Shown here one piece after another: positions 34,472-45,339 of a DNA stretch of 64,000 nucleotides. The DNA comes from Plasmodium brasilianum. Lineage: Eukaryota > Apicomplexa > Aconoidasida > Haemosporida > Plasmodiidae. Below the pieces are notes generated by a model. The model was given only the letters and a program-made list of their open reading frames with translations. It made no database searches and was not told the DNA's origin. The stretch covers positions 901,001-965,000 of the forward strand of contig NC_090116.1 in NCBI RefSeq assembly GCF_023973825.1. Reading direction: 5' to 3'. Positions within the stretch are counted from its first letter, which is position 1. The number at the start of each line of letters is the position of its first letter. A program made the translations under genes and the position numbers.

Positions 34472-36496
34472 GCTGCTACTGCTGCTACTGCTACTGCTGC
34501 TTCTACTGCTGCTGTGATTGTCGTCACTACCGTAGTTATTACTACTGTGCCTTTTGTTGTGAGCACGCACCTGAGGAGCTGGACAGTTAACGGCGTCTCC
34601 CTCTCCTTCTCCCTCCTCCTCTTCATCGCTACATGTACTTTGCTCCGACTGTGAGTAGCTGTCAAAATTTATGTTGGCAAAATTACTCTCACTACCTTTT
34701 GCATACACATATTTAGCTTTGTCTAAAACTAGGTTGTCATACCATCGTATAGGCACATATTTCACTTCATTGAACATAAAGTCATCATAATTGCAAAAAT
34801 AAAAATGGTTCAAATCGTCATCATCATACAGGACGATATTATTTAGAGGGCACTCCAAAAATGCATCATCCTCCTGGTGATGGTGATGCTCATGATACTT
34901 CTGTTGTTGATGATGACGCTGATCATCTGCTTGTTCACCTGAGCAATATTGATCCCATTTATTACTTCTACTCGTGCTTCTACCCCTACTGCTATTATTA
35001 AATGCTGTATCCATATCTCCGAATGTTCCACTTGTGTGCCCCTCACCTGTGCACGCTGCGCTTGCTATGCATGTTCCATTTCGCTCTTTATTTGCAGAGT
35101 CCTCCTTTGGTAAGGGATTCCCTCCCTGTTTCTTCTCTATTCCAAGTACGGGGGACGATGATCGATTTAAAACCAATGATGGCACATCTGACAAGCCCTT
35201 ACAGCCACTACCACCCGCCTCTTTTAAAGTATTACTATTACAGTTCCGTAACATGTTTATAAGGGACCGAAAAGGTAAGCCTTTCTTCATACGCGGATTG
35301 GTTCTAACTTTACCGATATAGTAGTCGTAGTGGTATACTATGTAAAAAAACAAGTGCAAAAAATAAAAGTAATTGTAATTGTAAACAACATAGTTCAGTA
35401 AATAAAGAGAAGAATCTTCTTTCCTCTGGCAGCAAATGTTATAGATACATAACAAGCATTCTAAGTTTGTTTTGTTCGCATTGTTGTAAATATATGTCGG
35501 GATATTCATACTATTAAAGCTAGCTTTCTGCAGAGCGTTTACCATTGCGCGTTTATTACTGCTGTAGGTTTTGTAGTCATAATCTTTGGAATTACTATCT
35601 TTGGTGTAATCGTCTTTGGTATCCTCATCTTTATAATTTCTGTTCTTACTTTCACTATCTTTAAAGAAAATGCTTTTAAAGAAACCAGCTTTATATTCGC
35701 TTTCTTTGGTTTCGCTATCTTTACATTCACTTTCTATGAAGGCACTTCCTATACAATCATTCGACCTAAAGCCGCCATAACTCCCAGTTATGCTATCCCT
35801 CTTTGAATCCCTAATTATAATATGAAAGTTGTGGAAGAAATACTTATAATTATTTCCCTTGTTATCTATTTTTAGATCCAATGGTTTTATAGGGAAGCAT
35901 GAAAAATTAAGTATAGGTGAAGTATGATACTTAGCGCTTAGAACTTGTATGGGGAAATAAGCTTCAGATTTCTTTGTAATAAATTCTTTTCTATTTTTAT
36001 ATAATCGTTTAACTGACTGTACATATATGTAATACTTAAATTTTACATTTTTTCCATTATATGATGGGGGTACAAAAGGCGGTAATATACATTCTAAAAG
36101 GTAATAAGATAAATCATCGGGTTTTTCAAAATTTATATCTGTACATAATATTATAGAGTTAGTATAAAAGATTAAAAACTTCTGTTCATTTATATCTCTC
36201 CTACGATAAAACGGAAAATTTAATCTATCTTGTTTCCCAATCAGATCATTACTATTTATATATAATACCTCGTTATTAAATATATACATTCCATATATAT
36301 ATATAACTATATAATCCAGTTTAACATTTCCAAAGTATTTCCTAGGTCCTTTCAATCTAAATATAGCTTTAAATACATCACCGCTGCATGCATATTTCTC
36401 TTCTAGGTGTATACTCAGCGTTACTGGGTCACTCTCTAAGTTCTCAAGGTTTATATTGTTCTCTTTTGTTTTGTTAGTATAAAAGAGAAAGTTCAT
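33095..36496 (-). CDS. RGP1: RGP1-like protein (Rab6 GEF complex subunit 2 family)
   Basis: A single exon encodes 1133 aa on the minus strand, starting at ATG 36496-36494. The N-terminal about 210 residues form a beta-rich arrestin-like fold with a pattern close to Rgp1: IHLEEKYACSGDVFKAIFRL, GNVKLDYIVIYIYG, then LPPFVPPSYNGKNVKFKYYI. The C-terminal 250 residues continue with FITVTDG, a block ending in HVDAYLVRIEKI, and NDEIIPTFRNDLVKIQYFIE. Between the halves lies roughly 650 aa of parasite-specific low complexity: Lys-Asp-Ser repeats, His/Asp runs, poly-Ser, poly-Asn, and ten 24-bp SNNEGQDK units. Rgp1 works with Ric1 as the exchange factor for Rab6 at the Golgi; no Ric1 gene is in this window. 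Human RGP1 is about 390 aa. The assignment rests on motif pattern; a generic arrestin-like trafficking adaptor is the alternative. Confidence 0.72.
34008..34245 (-). repeat. 24-bp in-frame repeat in the RGP1-like gene (SNNEGQDK)
   Basis: Ten units encode Ser-Asn-Asn-Glu-Gly-Gln-Asp-Lys on the minus strand (plus-strand unit TTGTTGCTCTTATCCTGTCCTTCG). Variants occur at both ends (His-Arg for Asp-Lys; Ser-Glu-Gly). The plus-strand Leu/Ser/Pro-rich frames across it are shadows. Confidence 0.95.
34420..34512 (-). repeat. Poly-Asn / poly-Ser trinucleotide tract in the RGP1-like gene
   Basis: A (GTT)n run on the plus strand, about 17 Asn codons on the minus strand, is followed by GCT/ACT repeats encoding poly-Ser. 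A trinucleotide microsatellite, so all frames remain open on both strands. Confidence 0.95.
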
Positions 36497-38072
36497 CAGG
36501 CTGGAGGCTTATTCAAAATGGCGATTGGATGAGGGGTCGCGGTTCACGCGTACATATGTGTAAATGGATACATGCGTACGTGTACACATACGTACATACA
36601 TATATATATATTACACGCACATAAATATATATATATTACACGCACATAAATATATATATATACATATATATATATGTATATATACTTAAATACTTGCATG
36701 CATACATACATACGTGTAAACATATATATATAGTACTACAACATTTTGTGAGTGTATATGTACGCTATCGATGCATACATATAACGCACGAATTGGTAAA
36801 ATTTACGAACTGCGCGGAAAATCGTTCTCCTCGTCCATCGCTTGAGGAACGCATATCGTTTTGCTTAACTGACACGAATTAATAAAAAAAAAAAAAAGTA
36901 GCTTCACAAAAATAACCATTAAAAAAAAGCCTGTTGCATGTTTGCATGCTTGTACTTGAGCTATAGTATCGTTAACTTTGTATTCTCTAATGATGGAACG
37001 TTTTTCATCGTGACAAGTATTAGAAAGAGGGATAAAAAAAAAGGATACTCATAAAACACGTGGTAAATTACCATATACGCAAATATATACATATATATAA
37101 ATATGTATGCATATAATTATGTGCTCATGCCCACATCATACTAAATGATAATCTAACCATTAGCAGTAATTTATGGATACTCTCCTTCGCTATAATATTT
37201 TATATATTTTTTTCTCAATTTTTTTAGATCGAAATACACGTTAATGTATATTTTTTTTTTTTTTTTTTTTTTTTAACTACTGCAGATGTATGTTAATAAT
37301 TATTAAAAAATTCAATGAATCACTGAAATAGTTGTGATATATATTATAATATATATATTATTGAGTATATATCGTATTTGTAATGATCATTTGTTTCTTT
37401 AATTTTTCTTCGTCCATTAAACTATATATTTTTTTTTTTTTTTTTTTTTTTGTTTTAATAAGAATGAGTTAAATTAAGTAACGATCTACTTATCGTGTAA
37501 CCTTTTCCTCATTACGTTACATTCTTTTGTTTCATTTATTTTAGGCTTGCTCTCCTCATTGTTTTGGCTCCCAATTTTTGTTCATAATTTTTGTCCCTAA
37601 TTTTTGTTCATAATTTTTGTCCCTAATTTTTGTTCATAATTTTTGCCCCTAATTTTTGTTCATAATTTTTGTCCCTAATTTTTGTTCATAATTTTTACCC
37701 CTAATTTTTGTTCATAACTTTTTTTTTTTTACCTGACTGAGCAATAATAAAGGGAATTTTTTTGTGATATGCAGTTATAGGAGTCAGTGGAAAATACATA
37801 TATATATATACATATATATATGCATATATATAATATTGTGTAACGGACCATCGGGTTTTTAAGGATTTTCCATTTTAACATATTCCTTTTAATATTTTTA
37901 CTGAAATTTTTTCGACTCTTTCCAAACGAAAAAGAATTCTTACATACACATACTTATATACACAAGGGAACGGGAGCTTGCAAATGTTAACATGCGAATG
38001 TGAATTACCGAAAGACGGAGATATATTACTTAACGTGGAGAAGAACTTTGTCAAACGTCTTTTCCTTTTACG
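36497..38072. promoter_or_regulatory. Divergent intergenic region, RGP1-like / DDX31-like genes
   Basis: 1.58 kb between two divergently oriented start codons, so both promoters must lie here. It holds TATATA/ACACGCACATAAA repeats (36595-36680), poly-T tracts at 37245-37275 and 37430-37452, and a 26-bp minisatellite. Poly(dA:dT) tracts are typical nucleosome-excluding elements of Plasmodium promoters. No factor motif was identified. Confidence 0.6.
37572..37722. repeat. 26-bp minisatellite (TTTTTGTTCATAATTTTTGTCCCTAA)
   Basis: About five to six copies of a 26-bp unit, with GTCCC/GCCCC/ACCCC variants, lie about 350-500 bp upstream of the helicase gene start. Confidence 0.92.
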
Positions 38073-40775
38073 ATGAAAAAGTTAAAAGAAAAAAAAAAGT
38101 TTTCCAAAAAGGATATTTTAAAGGGGAATAGTGAAAAAATAAAAACGTTTTTGAAAAGTAAAAAAAAAAAAAAAATAAAAGGACTTAAAGAAAAGCTCTT
38201 TTCAAAAAATGCTTCAAAGGATAGAGCAGGTATTACGAAGAAGAAAGACAACAATAGGAGAGGAAAGGAATGGAAGACGAAAAAGAAGGAGAAGGAGAAG
38301 GTGAAGAGAGGGAAGGAACAACAAAATAGGGATGAAGATAAGAACATTCTTTGTGAGTTCCTCGAAAACGACGGAAAAGGAGGCTGTGTAACGAATAATA
38401 ATTTACATGACTTGTTCATAAAAAAAAAAAAGATCAAGGAAGGGAGTAAATCAGCTATAAATTGTAAGAACGTAAGTGATCCTGTTACCCATTTAGACTA
38501 TAGTAACGAAAATTGTAACGTTAAAAAGAGTGCGTTAGAAAATGGAGAAGACCGAAAAAGTGATAAGGACGTTTCAGAGATGAACTTAGTTAAGTACCAT
38601 AATAGGGGAACAAAAATAAGTAATAGTACCAACAACAACAACAACAACAACAGCAGTAGCAGTAGTTACAGCAGTAGCATATTTGAGGGACTGTTTTCCG
38701 ACTTGAGGGAAGTGCTAAGTGAATGCCTCATAAAAACTCTAGAGAAAAACAATTTTACGAAAACAACGAGCATTCAAAGAACGAGTATCCCTCTGATGTT
38801 TAAAGAAAATGATGTGTTTCTAAAATGTATGACCGGTTCAGGCAAAACGCTATGTTACGCAATACCTGCTGTTCAGAAGATTTTAAATATGAAAGAAAAG
38901 AATATAAAAATTACAAGAGATATGGGTACATTCATTTTAATTCTATCACCAACAAGGGAATTGGCTGTACAAATAAATAGTTTATTTTATGTTTTAACGA
39001 AACCGTATCCGTACATTGTTGTGTCATGCATAACAGGTGGAGAAAAAAAAAAATCGGAAAAAAATAGGTTAAGAAAAGGAATATCTATTTTAACATGTAC
39101 ACCTGGGAGATTATTAGATCATCTGGAGCACACGAAATCGTTGAAATTAACTTACTTAAAAAGTGTTATATTGGATGAAGCTGATAAGATAATATACTTA
39201 GGAACACAAGATAAAATAAAATTAATTTATGACATGATAAAAAAATTAAAACATGAAGAAATTGTTTGCATGCAAGAAGAAGTGAAAAATTATGATCAAG
39301 TCAGGAAAAATTTTCAAATGATTTTTATATCAGCAACATTGAACCGTGCGATAAAAAGTTTAGCCAACTACTGCTTAACGAATAAGACGCTTTGGGTGGA
39401 GAAGAAAAGTGTAACTCGAGCCAGCTTTTCGGCGTACGGTGCTGATTTGGAAAGTGGTAATGCACAGGGGAATGCTTCCGAGAATATGGCTGATAGTTCC
39501 GCAGATAATGCTGCTGATAATTCTGCGCAAAATGATGATGGGAACACTAATTTCATCACAGGGAGCTACCCCCAGAGCGAAAACTTTGGCAGCTATGAAC
39601 TTCCGGAACAGTTAAGGCAGCATTGCATATTATTAGACATGAAGCAAAAATTTTGGTGTTTACTTTGCATGTTGTTGGAGTGCGTGGAAAAGAAGATGAA
39701 GCCGGTGGTATTCTTGTCGAACCATAATAGTGTGGAATATTTCCAGATCCTTTTGAAGAATATATATTGGCCTACGGATGTTAAGAAAAAAAATATAGAA
39801 GTGAATAAAAGATTGAATAAGGAAATTAAGCCTGTTCTAGAGAAGGAGGACGAGCTATTATTAAAGAAGCATTTAGAGAACTGTGTGTTGAACAAGTATA
39901 AGGAAGTGAAAAGGGACGATTTCAAATTACTACCGTACAAAAATTTGATTGTCGATGATATATATGGAGGATGTGGTGATGAGCAGGATAGATATCATGC
40001 CTATATAGATAATGATGACGAAGGGGAGCAAATATTATATAACATCAACACGGATAAACATAAAAGAGTTTATTTATTTAAAAATGTTCCTATATATATA
40101 TTGCACGGTAATTTATCAAAAGAAGATAGACTAGGTAATTTTAACGACTTTTCAAAAAACGCTAATGGTATTTTATTATGTACAGATATAGCTTCAAGGG
40201 GTTTAAATTTTAACTCGTTAGATGTTGTTATACAATATGATATACCTCAAGTGCTAGAGGAATATATACATAAAGTTGGTAGAACAGCAAGATTAAATAA
40301 GGAAGGGTTTTCCTATTTATTTTTATTATACCAAGAAAAAGAATTTATCAATATTTTAAAAAATAAAAATATTGTATTAAAAGAAATAAAAGGGAATGAA
40401 TTAATTAATAAAATTAAAAAAGAATATATTCCTTCCTTTTTGAAATCCGTTGGTGGTAATGTTTTAGAGTTTTTACAAAATCATTTCCAATCCATTGTTA
40501 AATCGAATAATACGCTCATAGAAAAGTCAACAAGTGCATACTTGTGTTCAGTTACATCTTACTATTCGGTTAGTAAAAATTTAAGAACAGTATTTAATGC
40601 AAAGAATCTACATCTTGGTCATCTCGCATATACCTTTATGTTAGATCAGACACCCAAAGAAATTTCCAGGTTTAACAAAAAACATAATTACTTAAAAGTT
40701 AAAAAACACACAGTGCTCAGCAACAAGGATAAGAGATTCTTGCGGTCAAAGGGGTTCAAGAAAAAGAAGGCATGA
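38073..40775 (+). CDS. DBP7: DEAD-box ATP-dependent RNA helicase, DDX31/Dbp7 type
   Basis: A single exon encodes 900 aa. It has a strongly basic N-terminal tail (1-110), a Q-motif-like TSIQRTSIP, Walker A CMTGSGKT (252-259), SPTRELAVQI, CTPGRLLDHLEHT, DEAD at 368-371, SAT at 420-422, HGNLSKEDRL, TDIASRGLNF and HKVGRTAR (733-740). These give two complete RecA domains with ATPase and strand-separation motifs. After the helicase core a C-terminal domain (LQNHFQSIVKSNNTLIEKST, then AYTFMLDQTPKEISRF) fits the DUF4217-type extension of Dbp7/DDX31/Dbp4-like helicases. Dbp7/DDX31 acts in the nucleolus in 60S ribosomal subunit assembly. Two parasite insertions interrupt the core: an Ala/Asp/Asn stretch after SAT (about 445-490) and a charged stretch of about 110 aa between VVFLSN and HGNL. 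The family level is sure; the subfamily is likely. Confidence 0.9.
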   Translation: MKKLKEKKKFSKKDILKGNSEKIKTFLKSKKKKKIKGLKEKLFSKNASKDRAGITKKKDNNRRGKEWKTKKKEKEKVKRGKEQQNRDEDKNILCEFLENDGKGGCVTNNNLHDLFIKKKKIKEGSKSAINCKNVSDPVTHLDYSNENCNVKKSALENGEDRKSDKDVSEMNLVKYHNRGTKISNSTNNNNNNNSSSSSYSSSIFEGLFSDLREVLSECLIKTLEKNNFTKTTSIQRTSIPLMFKENDVFLKCMTGSGKTLCYAIPAVQKILNMKEKNIKITRDMGTFILILSPTRELAVQINSLFYVLTKPYPYIVVSCITGGEKKKSEKNRLRKGISILTCTPGRLLDHLEHTKSLKLTYLKSVILDEADKIIYLGTQDKIKLIYDMIKKLKHEEIVCMQEEVKNYDQVRKNFQMIFISATLNRAIKSLANYCLTNKTLWVEKKSVTRASFSAYGADLESGNAQGNASENMADSSADNAADNSAQNDDGNTNFITGSYPQSENFGSYELPEQLRQHCILLDMKQKFWCLLCMLLECVEKKMKPVVFLSNHNSVEYFQILLKNIYWPTDVKKKNIEVNKRLNKEIKPVLEKEDELLLKKHLENCVLNKYKEVKRDDFKLLPYKNLIVDDIYGGCGDEQDRYHAYIDNDDEGEQILYNINTDKHKRVYLFKNVPIYILHGNLSKEDRLGNFNDFSKNANGILLCTDIASRGLNFNSLDVVIQYDIPQVLEEYIHKVGRTARLNKEGFSYLFLLYQEKEFINILKNKNIVLKEIKGNELINKIKKEYIPSFLKSVGGNVLEFLQNHFQSIVKSNNTLIEKSTSAYLCSVTSYYSVSKNLRTVFNAKNLHLGHLAYTFMLDQTPKEISRFNKKHNYLKVKKHTVLSNKDKRFLRSKGFKKKKA

Positions 40776-41336
40776 ACGATTACGAGGTGCTGAAATACCT
40801 TGGTGTACGATCCACAGTGGATTTAAATAGGTATACATATGTATATATGTATATATGTACACATGTATATATGTATATATGTATATATATATATATATAT
40901 GTGCAAGTGTGCGAGGCGAAAGAGACTGTCGAAACATTTTGAGAATAAAAAATCAGTGTGCATTTGAATAATTTACGAACGTTTGTAAAAGCACATTTAC
41001 ATATGTAACCGTGCTATGCTGTAATGTATTGTATACTGCACTGCACAGTATTGTAGTATATTATTATTATTTTTTTTTTTCAAACATGCTTTATACGTCC
41101 ATTTACATTTGTAAACATTCGTACCTCCATCGCGTTGATATATATGCATGATTTTGTATCCTTGGCTTCACCACAGGTTTGGTCCATGAAGCCATCTTTT
41201 TTGTGTTTCCTTGTTTTAATTTGTTTACCCTAATTTTTTATTTTTCGCATTTCCAAGGTGAAATAATTCTCAAGTGAAGCACACCAACCTTGCCTGTTCA
41301 GGTGAAATGTGCAAAAAGGGTTTAAAAAAAGAAAAA

Positions 41337-41580
41337 TAAGTAAAATAATAAAAAAATAAATAAATGAATAAACAATTAACTAAATAAACAATTAACTAAA
41401 TAAATAATTAAATAATTAAACAATTAACTAAATAAATAATTAAATAATTAACTAAATAAATAATTAACTAAATAAATAATTAAATAATTAATTAAATAAT
41501 TAAATAAATAAATAAATAAATAAACGAATGAACAAATAAACGAATGAACAAATAAACAAATAAATGAATAAATAAATGCA
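41337..41580. repeat. TAAATAAATAATTAACTAAA-type repeat
   Basis: Degenerate array of AATAATTAACTAAATAAA blocks grades into AATAAACGAATGAACAAATA blocks. Almost pure A/T with few C. Probably in the helicase 3' flank. Confidence 0.88.
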
Positions 41581-42439
41581 TATATTAATTTATGAACATT
41601 TAAATGAATAAAAAAGTTAATATAAAAATAAGAAGTATATCTATTCAACGAATTTATACAGGTCAAAAGTGCTTGGAGAAAAATGCATGGAGCATTTACA
41701 TGCTTGTATAAAGTTACTAGTACGCTCCATTACGTTAATTTATTAGAATTCAGTTACAGATAAAAAGTAAAGTAACCCTTAACGAGGAGATATATATGTA
41801 AAAATAATGAGGAGAAGAATTACGTTTATTGCTGTTTGACTGTTCAGGTGATGAGCAGTTAAGGTAGTACTTCCATAAGTACGCATGGTACGATAATTTC
41901 TAAAAAATTTGTAAATAATTAAGTTGAATCAAATTAAATTAAATTAAACAACTATGCAACTAAACATGATGTAACTATACAGTGACGCAGCCCAACGATG
42001 GCGCAAATAGAGCAGCGTGCACCATACCCGTTTAATGATAGTTAACCTTTATTATAATATGCACTTCATTTTGTTTTTAAAATATTCAAGTAGTGAAGAT
42101 GTATGTGGAAATGCAAGAATCTTAAGAAACACATCCAACGTACGAACGTGTAAAGTTAAAAGGCACAAGAAGATATCATAAGTATGATGTTGCGGGGCGT
42201 GTGGAATATGTGGAGACCCGTAATTTAAAATTTTTATAATTTTCGCATTTTTCATATTTTTCGTTTAAATTTTATACCGACTGTGAATTCTTATGTTGAC
42301 AGAACAAAAAAAAATGTGTTCTCCGTTCAAATATTTTTTTTTTTTTTTTTTTTTTTTTCAAGCTAAAATATTAATATAGCACCTTTATTTATTATTATTT
42401 TTTTTAATTTTAAATTTGTAATTTTTACATATCTAATTT

Positions 42440-42590
42440 TAAATTTGTACGTTTTAAACTTGTACATTTTAAACTTGTACATTTTAAACTTGTACATTTA
42501 AAACTTGTACATTTTAAACTTGTACGTTTTAAACTTGTACGTTTTAAACTTGTACGTTTTATATGTGTATGTGTTAATTTTGTACGTTTT
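42440..42590. repeat. 15-bp minisatellite with a GTAC core
   Basis: About nine units of TTTTAAACTTGTACG/A each contain one GTAC tetramer. The array ends about 370 bp before the HAD-phosphatase start codon. Confidence 0.92.
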
Positions 42591-42963
42591 AAATTTTAAG
42601 AATACTTTTAATGGGAAACTATTTCATCTTTTAAAATTCCACATTCGTAAAAAGCAGTAAAGAATTATCATTTCTGCCCGCGGTGAAGTTTGTCGGCGTG
42701 GATGCATACGTTTTATACATATGTTTATGCATTTATATATGCATGCGTATGTATAATTTCCTTACTAAGGAAAAGCTCCCATATCATTCTTTTTCGCCCG
42801 CTAAACAAGGGAATTTACATACATATATGTATGCTCAGGTGTATATTTATATGTACATATGTATAGATTTATAGATTTCTACGTTATTATATTGTATGTA
42901 TGTATGTATGCATACATACTTTTTCGTAAGGGCCTTCCTATTGATAACCTGCTTCACGACGAA

Positions 42964-44061
42964 ATGCCTACACAAGCGAAAGCGAGACCTGAAAAACTCA
43001 CTGCAATAAGAAACTACTTACAAAACTTTGACTATAAAAATGAAAAAGAAAGTAAGTGAAAATCGTTTATTCATAATTTTACTTATTAAATGTACATATG
43101 TGTGTGAGTGTGCGAAGGGGGGTAGGTATATGTGTTCCTTTTCCTGCTGTGACTGATATTGTTAAAACTTATAATATGTGCACTATTGTTAGTTCTATTA
43201 TGCTCTAATATATGTATTAATATATGTAGATCACTGCATGTTAAAAGGGTATTCCTGGATTACTGTTTGTAGACTAACGTGTACAAGCAATAAATGCGGG
43301 AGTGTAGATGATACATGAAACGCCCTTCGTTCATTAGAATGTATGCATGTACGTATGTACATATGTGTACACATATACATATGAAATTTTTTTTTTTTTT
43401 TTATTTATCCTTTTTTTCTGGAAAAGGCATTAATGGCTTCGTGGAGCTGCTCAAGGATATTGATATAAAAATGGTGGTGTTTGATTTCGACCTGACCATA
43501 ATAGGAGCACATTCAGGTGAATAGGCGCATGTTATTTTGATTTTTTCAATTAGAAATATATGAGAGAGCGATTACAAATTCGATGGGTCTAATGGGCGTG
43601 TTGTACATGTACCTGTTCGACTTTTTTCTTCTTTATTTTGTTATATATTATTCTAGTTAATGTTTTATTTTTTATTATTTTGTTTTATTTTGTTTTATTT
43701 TTTATTATTTTGTTTTATTTTGTTATATATTATTCTAGTTAATGTTTTATTTTTTTTATTTTTTATTATTTTGTTTTATTTTGTTATATATTATTCTAGT
43801 TAATGTTTTGTTTTTTTTATTTTTTATTATTTTGTTTTATTTTTTTTATTTTCGAAGGAGGGTACATCGACAAGTCGAACGACATAAAAAACATAGGACT
43901 GGCTGTTACTAATCACTTCAAAATTTTTTCGAAGGCTTTGTACGAGAATGGCATTAAAATTGCCGTCGCCACGTTCTCAGGTGTGTGAAATACGCACATG
44001 TGTGCATATGTTAGATATATGTATGTATACGTCCATATATTTATTTGCGTATTACTTCGGG

Positions 44062-44096
<35 letters not shown>

Positions 44097-44671
44097 TATA
44101 AGTACATTTATGCATTCGTGTGGGATGATGAAGTGCCAATTGGGGCGCTTCCCTCTTATGTTTGAACTTTTTGGTGGACTATTATTCATTTAGATTAAAT
44201 AATATTAATTTAGGTTAATATTAACATTGATTACGTATTATATATATATATATATTATATATTCTTTATTTTTTTAATTTTTTAATTTTTTTTTTTTTTT
44301 TTTTGCTCACTCTTTAGATGACGAGGCCATTAGCAGCAGAAGAGGAAAGTCCACAACTCTTATTGCCGGTGAAGATCTAGTCCAACACTGTATAAAGAAA
44401 AGCAAGTGTGAAACTAAGATAGAAAAAGTCTACGCATACTACCCATAGTAATACACAAAAAAATGAAAAAAAAAAGAAAAAGAAAATAACAATGGAAAAA
44501 CGTTTAAAAATATGTTTTGCAAAAAGACAATCGCAGTATATATATTTGTCTCTTTTTATTCATTTATAGTTACTATAGAGAACCCAAAAAATATAAAGCC
44601 TTGGGGCTTCAAAAACCTATGAGCAATGACAAATCGTTTCATCTTGAGAAGGTATGTTCTTGACAAACGCT

Positions 44672-44706
<35 letters not shown>

Positions 44707-44960
44707 ATGTATCTTTATGCGTACATAGGTACCTACTTGTGCTAGTGTATATGAATATGTGCAAACATGTTTACTGCTCCTTTTTTTTTTCATCTTCATA
44801 CTTTTCGCAGATACGACAAGAATTTGATGTAAACATAGACGAGATAATATTTATTGATGACGATGTGAAGAACTGTGTTTCTGCCAAGAAAGAGGGGTAC
44901 ATTACTTTTAACGTAACAGGAAAGGATGGCTTTAATTTCAAGAACATAAAAATTTTGTAG
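42964..44960 (+). CDS. HAD-superfamily phosphatase, family not recognised
   Basis: Six exons, 42964-43051, 43427-43516, 43858-43980, 44318-44447, 44570-44651 and 44811-44960, with consistent phases, encode 220 aa. HAD signatures are complete. Motif I is VVFDFDLTI with nucleophile Asp49, acid/base Asp51 and Thr53. A motif II-like stretch is IAVATFS with Thr98. Motif IV is IIFIDDDVKN with acidic residues 187-189. An unusual HSGGY follows motif I. HAD enzymes use the first Asp to form a phospho-aspartate. Length and the absence of a large cap suggest a small soluble phosphatase acting on a metabolite or protein. The substrate is unknown; there is no signal peptide. The ATG at 42964 gives a compact N-terminus joined to the conserved exon 2. 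The five introns are 101-375 bp, and intron 2 contains a minisatellite. Confidence 0.82.
43640..43850. repeat. Minisatellite in HAD-phosphatase intron 2
   Basis: TTATTTTGTTATATATTATTCTAGTTAATG blocks alternate with TTTTATTTTTTATTATTTTG. The repeat contains several internal CTAG sequences that could act as cryptic acceptors before the true acceptor at 43857. Confidence 0.88.
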
Positions 44961-45308
44961 TAACGAATGGGGTATCTTCAATTGGTTTCGGTGAGCACGT
45001 ACGTACGTGGGTCATGTGCGTGTTCACCAATGCACGGGTGTTTACATGATTGCATGATATATTTTTCAATGAGGGAAATGGACAAAAAGAAAAATATTTT
45101 ATTCTCTTTTGTTCCGCTCGCTCCCTTTGTGCCTTTTTTTTTTTTTTTTAGTTCTATGTTTTTTATCTATTTCCCCATCCATTATTGAAGAAGCTTTATG
45201 TATGTATGTATAACGTATGTATGTATGTATAACGTATGTATGTATGTATAACGTATGTATGTATGTATAACGTATGTATGTATGTATAACGTATGTATGT
45301 ATGTATTA

Positions 45309-45339
<31 letters not shown>

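Larger units (their letters stand above)
40776..42963. other. Intergenic, helicase to HAD-phosphatase gene
   Basis: 2.19 kb without a gene. A TATG microsatellite (40830-40900), an AATAAATAATTAACTA-type repeat (41337-41580), a poly-T run at 42331-42358 and a 15-bp GTAC-bearing array (42440-42590) upstream of the phosphatase gene. The distal part should contain that gene's promoter and 5' UTR. Frames that run into the gene from 42859 are blocked from use by lack of homology, and I start at 42964. Confidence 0.65.

Noticed and set aside
33994..34665. Long frames on both strands over the RGP1-like repeats (a Leu/Ser/Pro-rich plus-strand frame and a Thr/Ala-rich minus-strand frame)
   Set aside because: The 24-bp and trinucleotide repeats keep every frame open. 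The RGP1-like frame alone continues into conserved sequence on both sides.
37240..37455. Centromere-like AT-rich block
   Set aside because: Plasmodium centromeres are kilobase-sized and about 97% A+T; this is only two poly-T tracts in ordinary promoter-like DNA.
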